Assembly: GCA_965219705.1 (NCBI GenBank)
Contig: OZ244789.1
Location: 2,604,001 to 2,668,000, forward strand
Length of the DNA: 64,000 nucleotides
Origin: JAJECS01 sp965219705
GTDB lineage: Bacteria; Chloroflexota; UBA11872
Reading direction: 5' to 3'
A program made the position numbers and the translations under genes. The notes beneath the pieces are model-generated. The model was given only the letters and a program-made list of their open reading frames with translations. It made no database searches and was not told the DNA's origin. Positions 1-7,048 of this stretch are shown here, piece after piece (the first letter of the stretch is position 1; each line of letters opens with the position of its first letter).

Positions 1-603
1 CGGAACGTCGCCGGGGAGGGTGGCCACGACATGGCGCTCGCCGAGCGTTCCGTCGGGAAGCACGCGCAGCCGGCTGACGCCCGGCATCTGCGATTCGACC
101 ACGTAGAGCCACTCCGCCGCGGCGTCGAAGCACATGCCGTTGGCGAAGAAGCGCGGCGCCTCGCTGACTAGATCGGTCGACCCGTCGGGACGCACGCGGT
201 AGATCCTGCCGGTGTCGTGGTCCCATTCGCCCGAGTCGGAGACATAGAGGTCACCGGAGGGGTGGAAGCAGGGGTAGTTCGGCGTTTCCATGGGCCGGTC
301 GGCGGTGCCGCGGGTGATCTCGACCACGGCGCCGTCGGCGCCGGCGCGCACAACCGAGCCGCCGAACGCGGCGCAGACGTAGACGTTGGCCTCCGCGTCG
401 CAGGCGACGCCGCCCAGAAATCCTTCGTGCTGCGCGATCTGCGTGATGGTCCCGCTGCTTGGATCCACGCGATAGATCTGTCCGGCTTCACCGCCGGCGT
501 AGAGCTGCCCGTCCGGGCCCCAGGTGACGCCTTCGGGGTGGTCCAGGCCGTCGTTGAAGTCGCCGGCAACTGTCTCGACCTCGGACACGTCGCGTAGTGC
601 CAT
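1..603 (-). CDS. SMP-30/gluconolactonase-family protein, 3' end outside the window
   Basis: An open frame runs from an ATG at 603 on the minus strand to the left edge, giving 201 residues without a stop. The translation shows repeated beta-propeller blades of the SMP-30/gluconolactonase/LRE type, for example HPEGVTWGPDGQLYAGG near residue 24, GGVACDAEANVYVC near 65 and FHPSGDLYVSDSGEWDHDTG near 115. Family members are calcium-dependent sugar or organophosphate lactonases, but many are uncharacterised, so the substrate is unknown. It is divergent from moaA with a gap of about 105 bases, which must hold both promoters. Small open frames in other registers here are shadows. The fold call is fairly sure, the exact function is not. 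Confidence 0.8.
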   Translation of the reverse strand, partial: MALRDVSEVETVAGDFNDGLDHPEGVTWGPDGQLYAGGEAGQIYRVDPSSGTITQIAQHEGFLGGVACDAEANVYVCAAFGGSVVRAGADGAVVEITRGTADRPMETPNYPCFHPSGDLYVSDSGEWDHDTGRIYRVRPDGSTDLVSEAPRFFANGMCFDAAAEWLYVVESQMPGVSRLRVLPDGTLGERHVVATLPGDVP

Positions 604-708
604 CGTGCGCGCCCTCGATGGTGGCTAGGCGCTCACGGTACATGACGCGGATTGGGGCCGCCCACTGCGTACACTCAAGGTGAAGACGCCCCGGAGACTC
701 ACACGCGC

Positions 709-1749
709 GTGCCTGCCGCCGTCGCGACCCTGCCTGTCGACACGCTTGGCCGCCAGCTGCGCGACCTGCGCATTTCCGTGACGGACCGGTGCAATTTCCG
801 CTGTCCGTATTGCATGCCGGCCGAGGTCTACGGCGAGCACTACACCTTCTTACCGAAGTCGCAGATTCTCACCTTCGAGGAGATCACGCGGCTGGCGGGT
901 ATCTTCGTGGAGCTTGGCGTGCGGAAGCTTCGCCTGACCGGCGGCGAGCCCTTGCTGCGCGCGGATCTGCCCAGCCTGGTGGCCATGCTCGCCGGCTTAC
1001 CGATCGAGGACCTGGCGCTGACGACCAACGCCCATTTGCTCGGGCGTCACGCCGACTCCCTGGCCGAGGCCGGGCTGCGGCGCGTGACGGTGAGCTTGGA
1101 CAGCCTGGACGACGAGGTGTTTCGCGCGATGAACGGGCGGGGCTTCGGCGTGGACGCGACCCTGGAGGGCATCGCGGCCGCCGAGCGCGTCGGTCTGTCG
1201 CCCATCAAGCTGAATTGCGTGGTGGTGCGAGGCGTGAACGACCACACCATCGTCGATCTCGCGCGCCGCTTTCACGGCACCGGACACACCGTGCGCTTCA
1301 TCGAATACATGGACGTTGGCAACCTGAACCAATGGAAGCTGGACGAGGTCGTGACGGCCGGCGAGATCGTGGAGCGTATCGGCGCTGAGTTTCCGCTTGA
1401 GCCGTTGCCGCCGAACTATGCCGGCGAGGTGGCGCAACGCTTCCGCTATCGCGACGGCGGTGGGGAGATCGGCGTCATTGCGTCGGTGAGCCAGCCGTTC
1501 TGCGGCGCCTGCACGCGCGCCCGGCTGTCAACCGACGGCCACCTGCTGACGTGCCTGTTTGCCTTCGGCGGCACGGACCTGCGAACGCCTCTGCGCGACG
1601 GCGCCACGGACGCGGAGTTGCGCGAGCTGATCGCCGGCGTGTGGCGTGTGCGCCGCGACCGCTATTCCGAAGCGCGCGCGGGCCTCGTCACCGGCGACGG
1701 CCACCCACCGGAAATCCAGAAGGTGGAGATGTACCAGATCGGCGGGTAG
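709..1749 (+). CDS. moaA: GTP 3',8-cyclase MoaA
   Basis: MoaA converts GTP to 3',8-cyclo-GTP with MoaC's help, the first step of molybdenum cofactor synthesis. The radical SAM motif CNFRCPYC (Cys28, 32, 35) sits in the family context LRISVTDRC, and the second 4Fe-4S site near the C-terminus is CGACTRARLSTDG plus a following Cys (about 265, 268, 282). The protein ends in Gly-Gly, which is required for activity in this family. I chose the GTG at 709 (346 aa), because the open frame extends upstream only to a TTG at 652 whose extra residues do not resemble MoaA; GGAG lies about 12 bases before 709. Moco users nearby are the sulfite-oxidase-like protein and the two hydroxylase large subunits. It converges on nfuA with 7 bases between the stops. 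Confidence 0.95.
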   Translation: MPAAVATLPVDTLGRQLRDLRISVTDRCNFRCPYCMPAEVYGEHYTFLPKSQILTFEEITRLAGIFVELGVRKLRLTGGEPLLRADLPSLVAMLAGLPIEDLALTTNAHLLGRHADSLAEAGLRRVTVSLDSLDDEVFRAMNGRGFGVDATLEGIAAAERVGLSPIKLNCVVVRGVNDHTIVDLARRFHGTGHTVRFIEYMDVGNLNQWKLDEVVTAGEIVERIGAEFPLEPLPPNYAGEVAQRFRYRDGGGEIGVIASVSQPFCGACTRARLSTDGHLLTCLFAFGGTDLRTPLRDGATDAELRELIAGVWRVRRDRYSEARAGLVTGDGHPPEIQKVEMYQIGG

Positions 1750-1756
1750 CGCCGGT

Positions 1757-2410
1757 CTACTTCTTCGACGCCTCGAAGTAGGGATTCGTGCCCGAGGCGT
1801 GATCGGTCACGTCGATCACCCGGGTGATCTCGGGCACGGCCTCGCGGATGGCCACTTCGATTCCCTGGGTCAGGGTCACCGATGCCATGCCGCACCCCTG
1901 GCAGCCACCGCTGAGGCGCAGATACGCGGCGCCGTCGTCGACGGAGACCAGCTCGGCGAACCCGCCGTGAGCGGCGATGGCGGGATTGATCTGCTGCTCC
2001 AGGATTTGCGCGATCTGCTCCGCCACCTCGCCGCTGAGCTGCGGCGTGGGGGCGTCTCGGGCAGCCGGTCCGGCCACCGGGCTGGGCGAATTGGGATTGT
2101 CGACGAACAGACCGCCGCCAGTTTGGCTCGAGCGGTAGTCGATGGTGGCTCCATCGAGTTGCTCGACGCTCCCGGCCGGAACGACCACGTTGAGCCCCGG
2201 GGCGACTTCCACCACGGCGTCGGCGGGTCCGGCGTCGCGCCAACTCTTCAGATACATGTCGTAGGTGAAGCTCGCGTCCGAGAATCCGGTGACCTCGATC
2301 CACATTGCCAAGTCATCCCTGGCCGGGCTGTTCGACCGCGAGCGAAAATCGAGCACCAGGTCGCGCGCGGTATCGCTGATGAAGATTGCCGTGTCGTATT
2401 GCAGGGTCAT
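1757..2410 (-). CDS. nfuA: NfuA-like Fe-S cluster carrier protein
   Basis: The 217-residue protein has the NfuA layout. The N-terminal half (about 1-110) is a degenerate A-type (IscA/HesB-like) domain, recognisable by TIDYRSS...GLFVDNPN but lacking the three A-type cysteines. The C-terminal half (about 125-200) is an Nfu domain with INPAIAAHGG and the cluster-binding motif GGCQGCGMAS (Cys170, Cys173). Nfu proteins bind a 4Fe-4S cluster at a dimer interface and pass it to client enzymes such as LipA and other radical SAM proteins, several of which lie within 5 kb. The start is the ATG at 2410; a longer frame upstream would run antisense into the ATP-grasp gene. The 56-base gap to that divergent gene must hold both promoters. 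Confidence 0.88.
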   Translation of the reverse strand: MTLQYDTAIFISDTARDLVLDFRSRSNSPARDDLAMWIEVTGFSDASFTYDMYLKSWRDAGPADAVVEVAPGLNVVVPAGSVEQLDGATIDYRSSQTGGGLFVDNPNSPSPVAGPAARDAPTPQLSGEVAEQIAQILEQQINPAIAAHGGFAELVSVDDGAAYLRLSGGCQGCGMASVTLTQGIEVAIREAVPEITRVIDVTDHASGTNPYFEASKK

Positions 2411-2466
2411 CCTCCCCGTGGTGCGGGCATGCAGCGCAACGTCCCTCGTTGGTTCATCATAGAACG

Positions 2467-3738
2467 ATGCGCCGAGTTCTCCTACTGCTGCCGACCAGGG
2501 CCTACCGGGCGGCCGATTTCCTCGAGGCCGCCCGCGAGCTTGGCGTCGAGGTCGTCGTCGGCGCCGAGGAACGTCACGCGCTTGACGACATGATTGGATC
2601 GCGGGTGATCGAGCTGCCCCTGCATCGCCCTGAGATCGCGGCGGACGCCATCGTCGAGTTCGCGGACGAGACGCCGCTTGACGCCATCGTGCCGGTGGAT
2701 GACGCGGGCATGGAGGCGGCCAGCATGGCCGCTGAGCGTTTGGGCCTGGTCCACAACCCACCCGCGGCGGCGGCGTTGACGCGCGACAAAGCCGCGATGC
2801 GCCGGCGGTTGGCGCAGGCCGGCGTGCCCCAACCGGCGTTTACCGTCGTGGACGGAGGCACTGACGCAGCGGTGGCGGCCGCGGATATCGGCTTTCCCGC
2901 GGTGCTGAAGCCCTTGACGCTGTCAGGCAGCCGCGGCGTCATCCGCGCCGACACGCCGGAAGCCGCCGCCACGGCTGCCGTTAGGATTCGACGGATGCTT
3001 CCGCCGTCCAATAGCGACTCTCCCGCGCCGTTGCTGGTCGAGCAGTTCGTGCCAGGCGAGGAGGTCGCCGTGGAGGGGCTGCTCCGGCGCGGGACGCTCG
3101 ACACGCTGGCCATCTTCGACAAGCCGGACCCCCTGGTCGGACCGTACTTCGAGGAGACGCTTTACGTGACGCCGTCTCGCTTGCCCACGGATACGCAGCG
3201 CGCCGTTGAGGAGGTGACGAGCTTGGCGGTCGCGGGTCTCGGGCTGACCGATGGTCCCGTGCACGCCGAGATGCGCGTGGACGGTGACGCGGTGGCGGTG
3301 ATCGAGGTCGCCGCGCGCTCGATCGGCGGTCTCTGCGCGCGCTCGCTGCGATTCGGGCTCGGCGTGTCGTTGGAGTCGCTGATCCTGCGGCATGCGCTGA
3401 ACCTGCCGCTCCGGGACACCACCGCCGCGCACGCCGCCTCGGGCGTCATGATGCTGCCCATTCCCCGCGCGGGCGTGCTGGTTGACGTGCGCGGACAGGC
3501 CGAGGCGCTGGATGTGCCGGGCATCGTGGGCTTGGAGATCACGATTGCGCGGGGCGGGTGGGTCGAGCCGCTGCCGGAGGGCGACCGCTATCTTGGCTTC
3601 CTGTTTGCGCGGGGCGATACGCCATCATTGGTCGAGGCGGCGCTGCGGCGCGCGCATGCGAAGCTTGCGATAGTGATCGATCCCGACCGGACGCCTGAGC
3701 GACGGCAGGGGTCGGAGAGTTCGGAGGCGGAATGTTGA
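2467..3738 (+). CDS. ATP-grasp domain protein (carboxylate-amine ligase-like)
   Basis: The 423-residue protein has an ATP-grasp layout: an N-terminal Rossmann-like pre-ATP-grasp domain (MRRVLLLLPTRAYRAADFLE...), a central domain starting near residue 105 (LTRDKAAMRRRLAQAGVPQP, then FPAVLKPLTLSGSRGV with the ATP-binding Lys and flexible loop), EQFVPGEEVAVEG near 200, and metal-binding acidic residues in HAEMRVDGDAVAVIEVAARSIGG. Such enzymes activate a carboxylate as acyl phosphate and couple it to an amine or thiol. The C-terminal third resembles that of L-amino-acid ligase/BtrJ-type members, but I cannot name the substrate. The ATG at 2467 is the first start free of the divergent nfuA. It lies 49 bases upstream of the CCAEP-tail radical SAM gene on the same strand, suggesting a shared transcript and pathway. 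Confidence 0.85.
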   Translation: MRRVLLLLPTRAYRAADFLEAARELGVEVVVGAEERHALDDMIGSRVIELPLHRPEIAADAIVEFADETPLDAIVPVDDAGMEAASMAAERLGLVHNPPAAAALTRDKAAMRRRLAQAGVPQPAFTVVDGGTDAAVAAADIGFPAVLKPLTLSGSRGVIRADTPEAAATAAVRIRRMLPPSNSDSPAPLLVEQFVPGEEVAVEGLLRRGTLDTLAIFDKPDPLVGPYFEETLYVTPSRLPTDTQRAVEEVTSLAVAGLGLTDGPVHAEMRVDGDAVAVIEVAARSIGGLCARSLRFGLGVSLESLILRHALNLPLRDTTAAHAASGVMMLPIPRAGVLVDVRGQAEALDVPGIVGLEITIARGGWVEPLPEGDRYLGFLFARGDTPSLVEAALRRAHAKLAIVIDPDRTPERRQGSESSEAEC

Positions 3739-3787
3739 TACGGAGCGCGCGCACGTCGGCGCGGCTTCCAGAATCGGACAGGGTCTA

Positions 3788-5200
3788 ATGCGGGTCTTGA
3801 TCGTTTCCACCTACGAGCTTGGGCACCAGCCGGTCCATGCGGCCTCCCCGGCCGCCGCGTTGCAGGCGGCGGGCCATGAGGTGCGCGCGCTGGACCTGGC
3901 CGTCGAGATGTGGGACGAGTCGGAACTGGAGGGGATGGACGCGCTGGCGTTCTCCGTTCCCATGCACACGGCCATGCGCATTGCCGTCAGCGCCGCGCAG
4001 GCGGCGCGCCGCACGCGACCGGAATTGCCGATTTGCTTCTATGGCCTGTACGGCGAGATGGCGCCGGCCCTGGATCCCAGCCACCCCATGGACCGCGCGC
4101 TTGCCGGCGAGTATGAGCCCGCCCTGGTGGCGTGGGTGGACGCACTGGCGGGCGTGAACGGGCCGGTGAGCGTTCCCTCAGAGGTCATCCAGCTCACCAA
4201 GCACCCCTATAGCGCTCCGGCGCGCGAGCTGCTGCCGCCGATCGACCGCTATGCGCGGCTGGCCATTGGTGGGCAAGAACGGCTGGCGGGATACGTCGAG
4301 GCCAGCCACGGCTGCGTGCACAAGTGCCGCCACTGTCCGGTGCCGGTGGTATACGACGGTCGCATCCGCATCGTCGGCGCCGACGTCGTGCTGGCCGACA
4401 TCGAGCGCCTCGTCGACGCGGGCGCGCGCCACATCACCTTTGGCGATCCGGACTTTCTCAACGGCTGGCGACATTCGCGCAACGTCGTGCGGGCGATGCA
4501 CGCGCAGTTCCCGGACCTCACGTTCGACTGCACGACCAAGGTGGAGCACATCCTGGAGCACGCGCACGTGTGGCCGGAATTCGCCGCTGCCGGATGTCTA
4601 TTCGTCATCTCGGCGTTCGAGTCGATGAACGACGAGATTCTCGAGCATTTGGACAAGGGGCACGTTGCCGCCGAGACCGAGCAGGCGATTGCCTTGCTGC
4701 GCCGGCACGGCATCGAGACGCGGCCATCCTGGCTGCCGTTCACCCCCTGGACATCGTTCGCGGACGTGCTCGACATTCTCGATTTCGTTTCCGCGCAGGA
4801 CCTGATTGGAAACGTCGATCCCGTGCAATACACGATTCGCTTGCTGCTGCCGAAGGGGTCGCTGCTGCTGGATCTTCCCGACATGCAGCCGCACCTTGGC
4901 CCCTACGACGCCGCGCAGCTCAGCTATGGCTGGAAGGCGGCGGATCCGGCGGTTGACGCCCTTCAAGCCGAGCTGTCGACGCTCGTAGCGGCGCTGTCCG
5001 CCGAGGACACGGACATTGCCACCGCCTATGCGGCGGTGCGGGCGCTGGTGCTCGACGCCGCCGGAGCGGCTGCCCAAGGCCGCGCCCGCGAGATTGCCGT
5101 CGACGCCGAGCGCGCGGCCGCACGGCCGAGACTGACCGAGGCGTGGTTCTGCTGCGCCGAGCCAACCGACGTCCAATTCGCGCAGCTCGCCGGGATCTAG
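3788..5200 (+). CDS. CUAEP/CCAEP-tail radical SAM protein with B12-binding-like N-terminus
   Basis: Residues 1-120 look like a cobalamin-binding-type Rossmann domain (MRVLIVSTYELGHQP, EMWDESELEGMDALAFSVP). A radical SAM core follows with CVHKCRHC (Cys176, 180, 183; CxxxCxxC) and downstream FGDPDFLNG and FDCTTKVEHI segments. The C-terminal tail reads WFCCAEP (Cys455-Cys456), the signature of the group known as CUAEP/CCAEP-tail radical SAM proteins, in which some members carry selenocysteine at the first of the two positions. Here both codons are TGC (5150-5155). The reaction is not known. The DxHxxG cobalamin motif is not obvious; GHQPVH near residue 12 is the closest candidate, so B12 use is uncertain. 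The upstream ATP-grasp gene is the likely partner. 470 aa, ATG start. Confidence 0.85.
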   Translation: MRVLIVSTYELGHQPVHAASPAAALQAAGHEVRALDLAVEMWDESELEGMDALAFSVPMHTAMRIAVSAAQAARRTRPELPICFYGLYGEMAPALDPSHPMDRALAGEYEPALVAWVDALAGVNGPVSVPSEVIQLTKHPYSAPARELLPPIDRYARLAIGGQERLAGYVEASHGCVHKCRHCPVPVVYDGRIRIVGADVVLADIERLVDAGARHITFGDPDFLNGWRHSRNVVRAMHAQFPDLTFDCTTKVEHILEHAHVWPEFAAAGCLFVISAFESMNDEILEHLDKGHVAAETEQAIALLRRHGIETRPSWLPFTPWTSFADVLDILDFVSAQDLIGNVDPVQYTIRLLLPKGSLLLDLPDMQPHLGPYDAAQLSYGWKAADPAVDALQAELSTLVAALSAEDTDIATAYAAVRALVLDAAGAAAQGRAREIAVDAERAAARPRLTEAWFCCAEPTDVQFAQLAGI

Positions 5201-5318
5201 CGCGCGGCTGGCTCATCCGCCCCGGTCGCCGGGCTCAGCGAGGGTCTCGCAGCGGGGTGCCCGCGCGAACGGGTCCGCGGGGCTTGGTTCGGTTGGGCTT
5301 GGTCGGTACGCTCAGGCC

Positions 5319-6005
5319 ATGGAGTCCGCTTCCATCGATGTGCACCGAGCAGGCCGCGTGGCCTATCGAGACGCGTGGGCCTGGCAGCAGGCGCGCGCCG
5401 CCGACGTGCGCGCCGGCAAGGCGGCTGAGGCGCTGGCCGTGCTCGAGCATCCGCCGGTGTACACCTGCGGCCGCCGCAGTGATCCCGCGCACCTGCTGAC
5501 GTCGCCGGAACGGCTGGCGGCGAACGGTATCGAAGTCGTGGACGTGGACCGCGGCGGCGACGTGACCTATCACGGTCCGGGCCAACTGGTGGCCTACCCG
5601 ATTCTGAATCTGCGCCGGCGCGGCATCTATCCGATCAGCTTCGTTCGCGGCCTGGAGCAGACGCTCGTGACCGCCTTGGCCGCCCTTGGCGTGCCTGGAG
5701 AGCCCCGAAAGAACCTGCCCGGCGTGTGGGTGGGCAACGACAAGATCGCCGCGCTGGGCGTGCACGTGCGCGGCGGCGTGAGCATGCATGGGATCGCGCT
5801 CAACCTCGCGCCGGACCTGACGGCCTTTGAGGCCATCGTGCCTTGCGGCCTCCACGACACCGGCATAACGTCCGTGGAGCGCTACTGTGGGGCTGCGCCC
5901 GATCAGGAGATCGCCAAGGAGGCGTTCATCAAGGCCTTCGCACAGACCTTCGATGTCGTCCTGCAGGACGCTGACGGTGAAATGGCGCTTGCCAATGGCA
6001 ACTGA
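5319..6005 (+). CDS. lipB: Octanoyl-[ACP]:protein N-octanoyltransferase LipB
   Basis: LipB moves octanoyl groups from acyl carrier protein to lipoyl domains, the first step of endogenous lipoate synthesis in the cytoplasm. The 228-residue protein carries the family signature RGGDVTYHGPGQLVAYPI (78-95), the active-site Lys142 in NDKIAALGVHV, and the catalytic Cys176 in IVPCGLHDTGITS. Length is normal for the family. It overlaps lipA by 11 bases, so the two are surely co-transcribed, and aceEF-lpd follows; AceF carries a lipoyl domain that needs this pathway. Confidence 0.95.
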   Translation: MESASIDVHRAGRVAYRDAWAWQQARAADVRAGKAAEALAVLEHPPVYTCGRRSDPAHLLTSPERLAANGIEVVDVDRGGDVTYHGPGQLVAYPILNLRRRGIYPISFVRGLEQTLVTALAALGVPGEPRKNLPGVWVGNDKIAALGVHVRGGVSMHGIALNLAPDLTAFEAIVPCGLHDTGITSVERYCGAAPDQEIAKEAFIKAFAQTFDVVLQDADGEMALANGN

Positions 6006-6891
6006 GGTTCGCCCCAAGTACCCCAAGCCCGCCTGGCTCAAGGTGCGCGCTCCGACGGGCGACCGATATACGGGACTCAAACGGCTCATGCGCACGCAGG
6101 CGCTGCATACGGTGTGCGAGGAGGCGCGCTGTCCCAACATCGGCGAGTGCTGGAACGACGGCCACGCCACGTTCATGATTCTCGGCGATACGTGCACGCG
6201 AGCCTGCGGATTCTGCGCCGTCACCTCGGGCCGCCCGGATGTGATCGATCCGCTGGAGCCGCTGCGCCTGGCGGCTGCGGTGGAGCGCATGGGGCTCGAC
6301 TACTGCGTGATCACCTCGGTCAACCGTGACGATGTTTCGGACGGTGGGGCGAGCGTGTTTGCCGGGTGCATTCGAGCGGTGCGCCGCGTGCGGCCGTCGT
6401 GCCAAGTCGAGGTGCTGATTCCCGATTTCATGGGGAACTGGGACGCGCTGGCTACGGTCGTGGAGTCCCGCCCGGTGGTGCTGAATCACAATACGGAGAC
6501 CGTTCCGCGCCTCTACGGCCGCGTGCGACCCAAGGCGCGCTACGCGCGCACGCTGGAGCTCATTCGGCGGGCGGCGGCGCTGGCGCCGGATGTCGCGACC
6601 AAGTCGGGCGTGATGGTTGGGCTCGGCGAGTCCCGCGATGAGCTTCGGGCGACGCTGGCGGACCTCGTGGCGCACGACTGTCAGCTGCTCACGGTAGGCC
6701 AGTATCTCCAGCCGACGCGCAAGCACCTGCCCGTGCAGCGTTTCTATCACCCCGATGAATTCGTCGAAATTGCCGAGGAGGCCCGAGCGCTGGGGTTCGT
6801 CCACGCGGAGGCCGGTCCCCTCGTGCGCAGCTCTTACCATGCCGGACGCCAGGCGCTGGCCGCGTCCATGAACCGCGCGCGCCTGGGATGA
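5995..6891 (+). CDS. lipA: Lipoyl synthase LipA
   Basis: LipA inserts two sulfurs into protein-bound octanoyl groups, sacrificing its auxiliary 4Fe-4S cluster. Auxiliary-cluster cysteines are in CEEARCPNIGEC (Cys41, 46, 52), the radical SAM cluster is CTRACGFC (Cys67, 71, 74), and the C-terminal RSSYHAG holds the serine that completes the auxiliary cluster. The open frame extends farther upstream inside lipB, but the ATG at 5995 gives the normal N-terminus (MATEVRPKYPKPAWLKV) and a typical 298 residues. It starts within the last codons of lipB, consistent with translational coupling. NfuA, encoded 3.6 kb away, is the family known to rebuild LipA's sacrificed cluster in other bacteria. Confidence 0.96.
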   Translation: MATEVRPKYPKPAWLKVRAPTGDRYTGLKRLMRTQALHTVCEEARCPNIGECWNDGHATFMILGDTCTRACGFCAVTSGRPDVIDPLEPLRLAAAVERMGLDYCVITSVNRDDVSDGGASVFAGCIRAVRRVRPSCQVEVLIPDFMGNWDALATVVESRPVVLNHNTETVPRLYGRVRPKARYARTLELIRRAAALAPDVATKSGVMVGLGESRDELRATLADLVAHDCQLLTVGQYLQPTRKHLPVQRFYHPDEFVEIAEEARALGFVHAEAGPLVRSSYHAGRQALAASMNRARLG

Positions 6892-7048
6892 CGACTGGCC
6901 AGCGCCGACGGCGCGCACGTCTTGCCGCAGGCGCTTCGCTCGACCCGGCCGACCCCGTGCGGCGTGCCTGGCCAACCACGACCGGCCAGTCGCCCACCAA
7001 GCGCGCTACTTGCGCCTCCTACCCTCGAATACACCTGAGGCGGAGCGC

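Noticed and set aside
168..597. Two small open frames (133 and 126 residues) at the left edge
   Set aside because: They are shadows of the SMP-30-like gene that runs through to the window edge in another minus-strand frame and shows conserved propeller motifs.
5150..5155. Selenocysteine in the CUAEP/CCAEP tail
   Set aside because: Both codons are TGC; there is no in-frame TGA, so this is the all-cysteine form.
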